From positions 139,773 to 203,772 of the forward strand of contig CAVPXB010000008.1 of NCBI GenBank assembly GCA_963709525.1: DNA of 64,000 nt. The letters are read 5' to 3'. Made by a program: the position numbers and the translations under genes. Shown one piece after another: positions 10,099 to 20,500 of this stretch. Positions within the stretch are counted from its first letter, which is position 1. Each line of letters begins with the position of its first letter. Origin of the DNA: CAIWHR01 sp963709525. GTDB lineage: Bacteria > Pseudomonadota > Gammaproteobacteria > Burkholderiales > Casimicrobiaceae. Below the pieces are notes generated by a model. The model worked only from the letters and a program-made list of their open reading frames with translations. It made no database searches and was not told the origin of the DNA.

Positions 10099-11468
10099 TG
10101 TCGGTTTCCGCAGCCGTTTCAGTGCGCCCCGGCAGCGCGGCGCGCGGCGCGCCGGTCGTGCGCGAGATGAAGGTGATCCCGGTGGCGGGCCGGGACAGCA
10201 TGTTGTTGAATCTTTCCGGCGCCCACGGGCCGTATTTCACCCGCAACCTGGTGCTGCTCACCGACAGCGCCGGCAACACCGGCGTGGGCGAAGTGCCGGG
10301 CGGCGAGGCCATACGGAAGACGCTGGAGGATGCGCGGACGCTGGTCGTCGGCGCGTCGATCGGCGGCTGGCACGGCGTCCTCAACGCCATGCGCCAGCGC
10401 TTTGCCGATCGCGATGCAGGTGGCCGCGGTCAGCAGACCTTCGACCAGCGGGTGACGATCCACGCGGTGACCGCGGTCGAGGCGGCGCTGCTCGACCTCC
10501 TCGGCAAGCATCTCGGCGTGCCGGTCGCCGCGCTGCTGGGCGAAGGGCAGCAGCGCACGGCCGTGGACGTGCTGGGCTATCTGTTCTACGTCGGCGACCG
10601 CGGGCGCACGACACTCGACTACACCAGCGCACCCGACGCGGCCGACGATTGGCTGCGCCTGCGCCACGAGCCGGCGCTGACCGCCGAGGCGATCGTCCGC
10701 CTCGCCGACGCGGCGAAGGCGCGCTACGGCTTCAACGACTTCAAGCTGAAGGGCGGCGTGCTGCGCGGCGAGGAAGAGATCGAAGCCGTGACGGCGCTTG
10801 CTCGCCGCTTTCCCGATGCGCGCATCACGCTCGACCCCAACGGCGGCTGGCTGCTCGCCGACGCCATCCGCCTGTGCCGCGACCTGCACGGCGTGCTCGC
10901 CTACGCCGAGGATCCCTGCGGCTCCGAAGGCGTCTATTCGGGACGGGAGGTGATGGCCGAGTTTCGCCAGGCGACCGGTTTGCGCACGGCGACCAACATG
11001 ATCGCCACCGACTGGCGCGAGATGGCGCACGCGATCCGGTTGCACGCGGTCGACATCCCGCTGGCCGACCCGCATTTCTGGACGATGCAGGGGTCTGTTC
11101 GCGTCGCGCAGATGTGCAACGAGTGGGGTCTCACCTGGGGTTCGCATTCGAACAATCACTTCGATGTCTCGCTGGCGATGTTCACCCACGTCGCCGCGGC
11201 GGCGCCGGGGCAGATCACCGCCATCGACACGCATTGGATCTGGCAGGACGGCCAGCGGCTGACGCGCGAGCCCTTGCGCATCGTCGACGGCCAGATACGC
11301 GTCCCCGAAACGCCGGGCCTGGGTGTCGAGCTCGACATGGCCGAAGTCGACAAGGCGCATCGCCTTTATCTCGATCACGGCCTTGGAGCGCGCGACGACG
11401 CGGTGGCGATGCAGTTCCTCATTCCCGGCTGGACCTTCGACCGCAAGCAGCCCTGCCTCGTGCGCTGA
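10095..11468 (+). CDS. gudD: Glucarate dehydratase (enolase superfamily)
   Basis: About 457 aa. Dehydrates D-glucarate (and possibly idarate) to 5-keto-4-deoxyglucarate. Visible enolase-superfamily features are the catalytic lysine pair FKLKGG, metal-binding DPNGGW and AYAEDPCG, the NMIATDW segment and the general-base histidine region GSHSNNHFD. The ATG overlaps the receptor stop codon (ATGA), so the two are co-translated. A remnant of garR, the next pathway step but one, follows. Confidence 0.9.
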   Translation: MMSVSAAVSVRPGSAARGAPVVREMKVIPVAGRDSMLLNLSGAHGPYFTRNLVLLTDSAGNTGVGEVPGGEAIRKTLEDARTLVVGASIGGWHGVLNAMRQRFADRDAGGRGQQTFDQRVTIHAVTAVEAALLDLLGKHLGVPVAALLGEGQQRTAVDVLGYLFYVGDRGRTTLDYTSAPDAADDWLRLRHEPALTAEAIVRLADAAKARYGFNDFKLKGGVLRGEEEIEAVTALARRFPDARITLDPNGGWLLADAIRLCRDLHGVLAYAEDPCGSEGVYSGREVMAEFRQATGLRTATNMIATDWREMAHAIRLHAVDIPLADPHFWTMQGSVRVAQMCNEWGLTWGSHSNNHFDVSLAMFTHVAAAAPGQITAIDTHWIWQDGQRLTREPLRIVDGQIRVPETPGLGVELDMAEVDKAHRLYLDHGLGARDDAVAMQFLIPGWTFDRKQPCLVR

Positions 11469-11517
11469 CGCTGCGACACCCTCTTCCCCCACTGATTCGA
11501 TACGCAGGAGCAACGCG

Positions 11518-11770
11518 ATGAGCAAAGTGGGCTTCGTCGGCCTCGGCATCATGGGCACGCCGATGGCCGGGCATCTGATCACCGGTGGCCACACGCTGTA
11601 CGCGTACGACCTCCGCCCGCGCCTTCGGGGTGTCGCTGCCCAATGCCGCGACTGCGCAGGAACTGTTCAACGCCTGCGCCGCGCACGGCGGCAAGGCCTG
11701 GGATCACTCGGCGATGGTGCGGGCGCTGGAGAGGCTCGCGAACTTCGAAGTCGGCGGCATGGCGCCCTGA
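11518..11770 (+). pseudogene. garR: garR (tartronate semialdehyde reductase) remnant with internal deletion
   Basis: The first 35 codons (MSKVGFVGLGIMGTPMAGHL...) are the Rossmann start of a 2-hydroxy-3-oxopropionate reductase. They jump directly, and out of frame, into that family's last 50 or so residues (LPNAATAQELFNACAAHGGK ... SAMVRALERLA). About 200 codons that the family normally has are missing. A real deletion or an assembly collapse would look the same. Its place after gudD fits glucarate catabolism. Confidence 0.75.
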
Positions 11771-11825
11771 GGTTCCCCGTCGCCAGCGGCGCGACCGGGT
11801 TTGCCGTCGCGCGCGGCGGCGCGCG

Positions 11826-14048
11826 CTACACCTTGATGCCGAGCTTGCGCAGCGGCAACTCGCGCATGGGCTTGCCGGTGGCGGCGAAGATCGCATTCAT
11901 CACCGCCGGCGCCACCACGGAGATCGGGGGCTCGCCGACGCCGCCCCAGAAGTCGAAACTCGGCACGATCACCGTCTCGACCTTCGGCATGTCGGTGAGC
12001 AGCATCACCGGGTAGCGGTCGAAGTTCTGCTCGACCACCCGACCCTTGTCGATCGTGCACTCGCCGTACAGCGTGGCGGAGAGGCCATAGACGACCGAGC
12101 CTTCGACCTGCGCGGCGATCTGGTCGGGATTGACCGCGTGGCCGCAGTTCAGCGCCACCACCATGCGATGGATCTTCAGCTTGCCGTCGGCGCCGAAGGA
12201 GATCTCGGCCACTGCCGCTGAATAACTGCCGAAGCCCATGAACGCTGCGATGCCGCGATGCACGCCGGCGGGCAGCGGCTGGCCCCACCCGGCCTTCGCG
12301 GCAACGGCGTCGAGGACGGCCAGATGCTTCGGGTGCTTGCCCATCAGCGCGCGCCGGAATGCCAGCGGATCGGTGTCCGCCGCCTTGGCGACTTCGTCGA
12401 TGAAGCACTCGAGGTAGAGGCCGTTCTGGTTGATGTTGACGCCGCGCCAGGCGCCGACCGGCACGTGCGTGTTGCGCATCGCGTACTCGACCAGCAGGTT
12501 GGGGAAGGTGTAGCCCATCTGCGCGTCGCCGGGCTTGTCGGTGTAGCCCTGCAGCTGGCGGTCATCCTTGCCTTCCCGGGCCGCTGGCGGATTGGCATAG
12601 GCGTTGATCGACTGGCCGGACACCCGCAGGTGCAGGCCGACCAGCTTGCCGGAAGCGTCGAGTCCCGCGGCGAGGCGGCACTGCGAAATCGGCCGGTAGA
12701 AGTCGTGCGTCATGTCCTCTTCACGGCTCCAGATCATCTTGATCGGGATGCCGGGCATCTGCTTGGCGATCGCCGCCGCCTGCTTGACGTAGTCCTGCGT
12801 GCCGCCACGCCGCCCGAAGCCGGTGCCCAGGATGTGTTTGTGCACTTCGCACTTCGCGGGCGGATAGCCGGTCTCCTCGGCCAGCGCGGCGAGCGCAGCC
12901 TCGCCGTTCTGCGTGCCCACCCACACTTCGGCGCGGTCGGCAGTGATGAGCGCGGTGCAGTTCATCGGTTCCATCGTCGCGTGCGCGAGGAAGGGCGTGC
13001 TGTAGACCGCCTCGACTTTCTTCGCCGCGCCTTCGATCGCCTTCAGGGCGTCGCCTTCGTTGCGCATCGCGTGCGCGGTCGCCGCCGTCAGGCCTTCCGC
13101 AAGACGCGCGGCGATCGTCGCACTCGACTGCACCGCGCCGGCGCCCTCGTCCCACGATATCGGCAGCGCGTCGAGTATCGTCTTCGCCCGCCACCAGGTG
13201 TCGGCGACCACCGCCACGGTGTAGTCGTTGACCTTGACGACGCGCTTGAAGCCCGGACGCTTGGCGATCGCAGCCTCGTCGTAGCTCACGAGCTTGCCGC
13301 CAAACACCGGGCAGGCGCGGATCGCCGCGTTCAACATGCCGGGAAGCTTGACGTCGATCGCGTAGACCAGGCTGCCGTCGAGCTTCTCGGCGGTGTCGAG
13401 CCGCTTCATCGACTTGCCGGCGATCTTCCAGTCCTTCGGGTTCTTGAGCGTGATGCTCTTGGGATCCGGAGGCGACAATTTCGCTGCCGCAGCCGCAACC
13501 TTGCCGTAGGACGTGGTGCGCTTCGTCGCCGCGTGCGTGATGATGCCGTTGGCGACGGTGAGTTCGCTGGCCGGCACTTTCCACTGTTCGGCCGCGGCCT
13601 GCAGCAGCATGATTCGCGCCGCCGCGCCGCCGCGGCGCACGTAGTCTTCGGAGATGCGGATGCCGCGACTGCCGCCGGTGGTCATCTCGCCCCATACCCG
13701 GTTGCGGGCGAGGCTCTGGCCCGGCGTCGGGAATTCGGTGCTCACATTTTTCCAGTCGCACTCGAGTTCCTCGGCGACCAGCTGGGCGAGCCCGGTGAGC
13801 GTGCCCTGGCCCATCTCGGAGCGCGCGATGCGGACCACGCAGCTGTCGTCGGGCTTGATGACGACCCAGGCGGTCACTTCGGGGCCGGTCGCCGCGCCGG
13901 TTGCCGCGGCCGCCGTGCCGGCGTCGGCATCGACCAGAAACGGGAAGGGAACGCCGAGGGCGAGTCCGCCGCCCGCAGCGACGGCGGAGCCGATGATGAA
14001 TCTGCGCCGCGATAGGTTGGTGGCGGGAACCGGGGTGGCTTTGGTCAT
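11826..14048 (-). CDS. IorB-type molybdopterin-binding subunit of a xanthine oxidase-family hydroxylase
   Basis: 740 aa with a twin-arginine signal (NLSRRRFIIGSAVAAGGG), so it is exported folded. The aldehyde oxidase/xanthine dehydrogenase Moco domains include SEMGQGTLTGLAQLVAEEL, GTGFGRRGGTQDYVKQA, VGAWRGVN and the C-terminal GGVGEPPISVVAPAV, whose glutamate is the catalytic base of the family. It starts at 14048 with AGGAG upstream. It pairs with the [2Fe-2S] gene upstream; isoquinoline 1-oxidoreductases have this two-subunit plan, but the substrate here is unknown. Confidence 0.88.
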   Translation of the reverse strand: MTKATPVPATNLSRRRFIIGSAVAAGGGLALGVPFPFLVDADAGTAAAATGAATGPEVTAWVVIKPDDSCVVRIARSEMGQGTLTGLAQLVAEELECDWKNVSTEFPTPGQSLARNRVWGEMTTGGSRGIRISEDYVRRGGAAARIMLLQAAAEQWKVPASELTVANGIITHAATKRTTSYGKVAAAAAKLSPPDPKSITLKNPKDWKIAGKSMKRLDTAEKLDGSLVYAIDVKLPGMLNAAIRACPVFGGKLVSYDEAAIAKRPGFKRVVKVNDYTVAVVADTWWRAKTILDALPISWDEGAGAVQSSATIAARLAEGLTAATAHAMRNEGDALKAIEGAAKKVEAVYSTPFLAHATMEPMNCTALITADRAEVWVGTQNGEAALAALAEETGYPPAKCEVHKHILGTGFGRRGGTQDYVKQAAAIAKQMPGIPIKMIWSREEDMTHDFYRPISQCRLAAGLDASGKLVGLHLRVSGQSINAYANPPAAREGKDDRQLQGYTDKPGDAQMGYTFPNLLVEYAMRNTHVPVGAWRGVNINQNGLYLECFIDEVAKAADTDPLAFRRALMGKHPKHLAVLDAVAAKAGWGQPLPAGVHRGIAAFMGFGSYSAAVAEISFGADGKLKIHRMVVALNCGHAVNPDQIAAQVEGSVVYGLSATLYGECTIDKGRVVEQNFDRYPVMLLTDMPKVETVIVPSFDFWGGVGEPPISVVAPAVMNAIFAATGKPMRELPLRKLGIKV

Positions 14049-14125
14049 GGCGGCTCTCCTCGCGTTCACTGGTGTACCTTCGTGCTGCGCACTCCGGTAT
14101 TCGCGCTCGGGGCGGCCCTTCGCGC

Positions 14126-14605
<480 letters not shown>

Positions 14606-14656
14606 GGTGCTTCCTCCTCCGGTTGCATTGCGACGGCGGTACGTCGCTCCATTGCT

Positions 14657-16714
14657 TCAGTTGGCCGCCATCAATCCGCGATCGATCAGCATCGGTTCGA
14701 TGACGGGGTCGCGACCACGGAACGAACGGAACGCCGCGGCAGGGTCGAGCGTCCCGCCGGACGAGTAAATATAGCGCAAAAGGCGCTGCGCGGTCGCCGG
14801 ATCGAAGGGGTCACCCGCCTCGGTGAAGGCCGCATAGCCGTCCGCGTCGAGCACCTCCGCCCACATGTAAACGTAGTAGCCGGCGGCATAGGAGGAGCCC
14901 GAGAAGAGATGCCCGAAATGCGGCAGACGGTGCCGCAGCACGATCTCGCGCGGCATGCCGATGCGCGCGAGTTCGTCGCGCTCGAAGGCGCCGAAGTCGA
15001 TTCCCGCCACATCGCGCCGCGCGTGCAAGGCCATGTCGATCAACGCGCAAGCCGTGTACTCGACGGTCTCGAAACCCTGGTTGAAACGACGGGCCGCCAG
15101 CATCTTCTGCAGCAGCGCTGCGGGGATCGGCTCGCCGGTTTCGCAATGCCGCGCGTGGCGCTGCAGGACTTCGGGCTCGAAGGCCCAGTGCTCGAAGATC
15201 TGCGACGGCAACTCGACGAAATCGCTCAGCACCTGCGTGCCGGACAGCCGCTCGTAGGTGACGTCGGAGAGCAGGCCGTGCAGGCCGTGCCCGAATTCGT
15301 GGAACAGCGTGCGCAGGTCGTCGGCGGAGAGCAGCGTCGGCTCGCCCGGCGGGGCCTTGGAGAAATTGTTGTTGTTGACGATGATCGGCAGGATGTCCCC
15401 GTCGATGCGCGACTGTGTCCGGTACGCACTCATCCAGGCGCCGCCGTGCTTCGATTGCCGCGCGTAGTTGTCGAAGAGGAACACGCCCACGGGCTTGCCC
15501 GCGCTGTCGCGCACTTCGAACGCGCGCACGTCCGGGTGATAGGCGTGCAGGTCGAGTCGTTCGACGAACTCGATGCCGAACAGCCGGCGCGCGGTGTCGA
15601 AGGCTGCGGCGAGCATGCGATCGAGGGAAAAGTAGGGCTTCAATGCGGCGTCGTCGAAGCCGTAGCGCGCGGCGCGCAGCTTCTCCGTCCAGTAGCGCCA
15701 ATCCCAGGGCTCGATCGGATCGGTCACGCCAGCGGCGCGCGCCATGTCCGCCAGCGCCGCAGACTCCGCGATCGCCTGCTTGCGCGCCGGTTCCCACACC
15801 TCCCGGAGCAAGCGCGCCACGGCGTCCGGCGTGGCCGCCATCCGGTCGACCAGCGCGTAGTCGGCGTAGGTTTCGTAACCGTGCAGGCGAGCCAGTTCCT
15901 GGCGCAGCGCGAGGATCTCCGCCATCAGCGGCCGGTTGTCGTGCTCGTTGCCGCTCTCGCCGCGCCGCGTCCAGGCCTTGAATGCCTGTTCGCGCAAGTC
16001 GCGCCGGTCGGAGAACGTGAGGAAGGGCACGACCAGCGAACGCGACAGTGTGATGACCCAGGCGTCGTCGATGCCGCGCTCCTGTGCGGCGGCCCGCGCT
16101 GCAGCGCGAATGCCGGCGGGGAGCCCGGCGAGATCGCGCTCGTCGCGCAGCACCAACCGGTAGCTCGCCTCGTCGGCAAGCACGTTCTGGCTGAATTGCG
16201 TCGTGAGCCGCGCGAGTTGTTCATCGATCGCCGCCAGGCGCTCGCGCGAGGCAGCGGGCAATGCCGCGCCTGCCCGCACGAAGTCCAGGTGGATGCGGTC
16301 GAGAAGCCGCCGTTGCTCCGGCGCGAGCGCCGGCGATGGCTGCTGCCGGTGCAGCGCGTCGATGCGGGCAAAGAGCGCGGCATCGAGCCGGATGGCGCTT
16401 TCATGACCGGCCAGTCGCGGCGACATCTCGCGCTCGAGCGCCTGCAGCGCGGGAGAGGTTTCGGACGCCGCCAGATTGAAGAACATCTTCTCGATGCGGG
16501 AGAGCAGGCGACCGCTGCGATCAAGCGCGGCGATGGTGTTGTCGAAGCCGGGCGGCTCGGCGCTGCCGGCGATCCGGCCGACCTCCGCCCGATGCGCGGC
16601 AATCGCCTCGTCGAAGGCAGGGACGAAGTGTTCGGGCCGCGTGGCGGCGAAAGGGGGCAGCCCGAATGTCGAAGTCCAGGGCTGCAGCAGGGGATTGTCG
16701 TGTTGATGGGTCAT
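14657..16714 (-). CDS. M3-family zinc oligopeptidase (Dcp-like)
   Basis: 685 aa. The zinc site HEFGHGLHGLL with the downstream glutamate, and the following DFVELPSQIFEHWAFEPEVL, match dipeptidyl carboxypeptidase/oligopeptidase A. The tyrosine-rich YAAGYYVYMWAEVLDADGY is also typical. Cytosolic peptide degradation is the expected role. The start at 16714 (MTHQHDNPLLQPW) is the family's; upstream in-frame codons are probably not translated. Dcp versus OpdA is not fully settled, with Dcp slightly better around HEFGH. Confidence 0.9.
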   Translation of the reverse strand: MTHQHDNPLLQPWTSTFGLPPFAATRPEHFVPAFDEAIAAHRAEVGRIAGSAEPPGFDNTIAALDRSGRLLSRIEKMFFNLAASETSPALQALEREMSPRLAGHESAIRLDAALFARIDALHRQQPSPALAPEQRRLLDRIHLDFVRAGAALPAASRERLAAIDEQLARLTTQFSQNVLADEASYRLVLRDERDLAGLPAGIRAAARAAAQERGIDDAWVITLSRSLVVPFLTFSDRRDLREQAFKAWTRRGESGNEHDNRPLMAEILALRQELARLHGYETYADYALVDRMAATPDAVARLLREVWEPARKQAIAESAALADMARAAGVTDPIEPWDWRYWTEKLRAARYGFDDAALKPYFSLDRMLAAAFDTARRLFGIEFVERLDLHAYHPDVRAFEVRDSAGKPVGVFLFDNYARQSKHGGAWMSAYRTQSRIDGDILPIIVNNNNFSKAPPGEPTLLSADDLRTLFHEFGHGLHGLLSDVTYERLSGTQVLSDFVELPSQIFEHWAFEPEVLQRHARHCETGEPIPAALLQKMLAARRFNQGFETVEYTACALIDMALHARRDVAGIDFGAFERDELARIGMPREIVLRHRLPHFGHLFSGSSYAAGYYVYMWAEVLDADGYAAFTEAGDPFDPATAQRLLRYIYSSGGTLDPAAAFRSFRGRDPVIEPMLIDRGLMAAN

Positions 16715-16978
16715 GGCGAAGTGGGCCGCGATGGCAGCGCGACGAGCAAAAGAACGTGATGTTACCGGCGTTTGCCGCGCCGCGGTACGCGCTTCAGCGC
16801 GCGCTCTGCGCACCCGCTCGCGAATGCCAAAGCACATGGATCATCGCGGCGCGCTGCGCCTGAAAAGTATCGCCGAGAATCGGCCGGGTGCGCCGCGCGA
16901 TACACTTACGTGGAAGTTCGATGGCCGCTGCGACAATCCGTCTCATGCGGGCGCCAGCGCGAAAGATGCTTCGACCAG

Positions 16979-17461
16979 ATGGGCGCTACAGTCGTTTTCG
17001 ATCGCTTGATTGCCTTGCTCGACGGCAAGGGGGTGGCTTACGACGTGTTGCGACACGAACCCGTCCATACGAGCGAGGAGGCGGCGCGGGTCCGCGGCAC
17101 GCCGCTTGCCAGCGGTGCGAAGGCGCTGATATGCAGGGCGGACGGGCGGTTTGTCCTGCTCGTGCTGCCCGGCGACCGGCGCCTCGACAGCGCTCGTGCG
17201 AGGAAGGCGCTGGGCGTCAAGAGCCTGCGCTTTGCCACGCGCGACGAGGTGGAGGAATTGACGTCGCTGACGCCAGGTGCGATTCCTCCCTTCGGACAGG
17301 TGTTCGGGATTCCCTCCTACTGCGATCCCAAGCTGCTCGACGAGCCGACGATCAGCTTCAATGCGGGCGATCACGCGGTGAGCGTGAGCCTGCGCAGCGC
17401 CGACTATCTGGTGGTGGAACAGCCGACGCGCGCGCCGCTGTCCGAGGATCGCTCGCGATGA
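16979..17461 (+). CDS. YbaK/ProX-type aminoacyl-tRNA deacylase
   Basis: 160 aa single-domain protein of the YbaK/EbsC family, which hydrolyses mischarged Cys- or Ala-tRNA(Pro). Features are the lysine of GAKALICRADG (about residue 50), LLVLPGDRRLD and GAIPPFG. The start at 16979 gives the family's usual length. Confidence 0.85.
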   Translation: MGATVVFDRLIALLDGKGVAYDVLRHEPVHTSEEAARVRGTPLASGAKALICRADGRFVLLVLPGDRRLDSARARKALGVKSLRFATRDEVEELTSLTPGAIPPFGQVFGIPSYCDPKLLDEPTISFNAGDHAVSVSLRSADYLVVEQPTRAPLSEDRSR

Positions 17462-17550
17462 ATCGTTGGGCCTGCGCCGAAATTCGCATGCAGGTCCCGC
17501 CATCTCAGTCTCAACAGGCAAAGTCACCAAACATCCGAGCTGGAGCGATC

Positions 17551-20500
17551 ATGGAATATGCTGTCGACAACACCGTCGTAACACCTGAAAACCTGAGCGC
17601 CGCGATCAGTTTGCGCCTCGCGCTGCTGGGGTTTCCTCTGCCGACCGAGGCCGCGTGGACACGGCTCATGGCGCCGATTTTTGCGCGCCAGCGCGAGTTG
17701 AGCCGGCGCCTTGCCGACCGGCTCTCCCCTACGGACACGCGGATCCAGAAATTCCTCACCGATTACCTGGCGGAGATCGGCCCGGCGCCTACGCTGCCGC
17801 GACGCACGCTGGTGCTCGACCAGCCCGGGATCGCGCGCGGACTTTCGCTGCCCGCCGACGGCGATCGTTTCGCGTCGCCGTTGCTCGAGAGCTATCGCCT
17901 GCGCAACGGCGTGCTGCACAACCCGGCCAACGATCGCCGGACCACGTCGGGCGTATTCCACGTGGCCGAAGGCGGCCTGCCCATTCCGGACGACAAGAAA
18001 GCGGTCCCGAAAGCGACCTTCGCCGGACTGCTGGCGCTGGCGCTGACGCCCCCCGAGGAGTCGTTGCGCCTTCCGTTCACGGCAGGCGCGCTCACTTCGG
18101 CCGGATGTTTCGTTTCGTTGCTGCTGCGGCCGCTCGTCGTGCCTGCGGTGCCGGGATTCACGGCGGAAAAGCGCATGGAGGTCCGCTTCTTCGCGCCGGG
18201 CTCGCTCGTCTCCAACCTCGATTTCGTCGAGTGCGTCTTCGGCAACGGGGGCGATCCCTACCTGCCGGAAAACGATGCCTCGCTCGATCCGGAAGGATGG
18301 ACCGGGCACTCCGGTTGCGTGATTCTCGCACCGCATCTCACGAGCGTGACCAAGCAGTCCGTTGGCCTTCCGCAGTGGGATCTCGCCACGCCGCGGCAGC
18401 GGCGCGACGGCATGTGCTACAAGGCCGTGGACGAACTCTACAACGGCGGCAGCGCATTCAAGATCTGCGCGCGGGATGCTCGCGGCGTGATCGTGACGAT
18501 CATCGCCGACAACTATTTCGGCTACTGCAAGAAAGAGGTCAAGACCCAGATCAGCTATTCGGCCAACCTCTTCGGTTCCGCCGAAGAGGAGCACTCCGGC
18601 GGCGCGCTGGTCTTTCCCAGCTTCGATCAGGGCGACGCATTCACCGGGTTCTCGGCCGCCGACCGCTACTCGCTGGCAGAGGTTCTGGCCCGGGATCCCG
18701 AGCGATTCGTGCTGGAACCCGAAGGCCACGCGCAGGACCGGATGGAGCCGCAGGTGGTGCTGGTGCCGGAGGAGTCCTCGTTCGCCCTGCGCAGCCAGAC
18801 GATCTCGTGGCGGAAGGCGGACGGAGGCGAGTCGTCGATCAAGTTGCTGGCGGGCAAGACCTATCTGCGTCCCAGCGGTTTGCGGGTGCAGATGGAACCG
18901 GTGCGCGGCGAGCGCGGCCAGTGGCGCATCGTCACCACGTCGGCCGACGCCACCGCCTGCCACAAGCCCTGTACGGTCTCCGGGGGCGGCAAGTCCGAGA
19001 TCTCCAAGGCGATTTCCGACGCGATCCTTCCCGGCCACGTATTTGTGGCCGACTTCGAGCGCGACATGGACGCGGTGGCGGCGCTACTCGTACGCGATTT
19101 TTCCGATCGATTCAGCGACGCCGCGGCCAACGGCGTCGATCACCGCCTGGTCCTCGGCAGCGAGCGTTCGCTCGGCAGCGTCATCAAGCTCCTCACCCCG
19201 TCCAGCCGCGACTACAACGACGCCCACAACACGTGGCTCGCCTCCATCCCGCAGCACATCAAGGAACTGGCGTTCGTGGTGAAGCGCTTTTATCGCCCGG
19301 AGTGGGGCGACGCCTGGCGGAACCATTTCTCGGTCGACGTGATCAACGGACGCCCGGGCAACGAACTGAAGCTCGATGGTCGCAAGCTCATCGTGAACAC
19401 GCTGCGCGTAGGCTTCGAGATCGATGGTTCGTGGCGCGTGTTCGGGTTGCGCCACGATTTCCACCCCGCGGCCAAAGTGCAGATGGAAGACGACATCACC
19501 GCCAGCGTGGTGGCGCCGCCCGGCGCCGGTGCCGCCGCTTCGGGTGCCGCCTCGCAGAAGTTCGTCCAGAATTGCGAGTACCGCCTGTTCCAGCGGCCCG
19601 ACGATGCGATCCACCGCGGCTACGATCAGCAGGCGGAGGCGGACATCGCGAGTCCGGGCACGTTCATCTCCAACTTCGCGCCGCTCGACCGCGCTGCCGC
19701 GCGCGACCTGGTGGACGACGCCAGAGGGTTCAGTGCCTACACCGAGCCGATGCAGCAGCTCATACGCGCTGCGGCCGATGCACCGGAGGGGTCGTCGCCC
19801 GCCTATTTCGTTTCCTCCGCGCATCCGCGCATCGTGGACGGCAAGCCGTCGAAGAACCCGCGCTACCTGCAGCTGCGTCCCGACCTCGCCCGCCCGCACG
19901 AGACCGCCATTGCGATGCTGGCGCTGCGCCTCAACCGCAAGCTTTCCGCCGCCGCGCCGCTCGCGACGCCAGTCCACGTCGTGGCGGCCGGCCGGCGCAA
20001 CAATCCGCCCGAGCCGGGCGTGCGCCCGCTTTGCCTCTTCAATCCCCTGCACTACATGGAGCTGCCCGAGCTGTTCATGGAGTTCATCAGTTCGATGACG
20101 GGCAAGTCGCCCTCCACCACCGGGGCAGGTTCGGAGGGCGCGCTCACCAAGGGCCCGTTCAATGCGCTCCCGGCGATCATCGATCTCAACGCTGCACTGG
20201 TGTCCTTCGTGCTCACCGGGCATGACGGCTGGGTGTCGTGCGCGGGTTACGTCGGACCGCAGGTGCGCGTGGATCACGATATCAGCCTGCTGGTGCCCGA
20301 GGTGTTCGCGCGCATGAGCGCCAGCGAGCGCAGCGCGAAGAATCTCATCGCCGACGGCTGCCTCGAACGCCTCGCCGATTTCGAGCATCGCGGCAGCACC
20401 GTCCTGGCAAGCCGCCTCGGTTATCGGGTGACCGCGCGTTTCGTCCACGGCTACTTCGGCCGCGTATTCACCCACCCGCACGTCGTGTTCACCGAAGAGA

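Noticed and set aside
16888..17550. A longer N-terminus for the PPi-PEPCK candidate
   Set aside because: That stretch is the out-of-frame reading of the YbaK gene; the first supported start is 17551.
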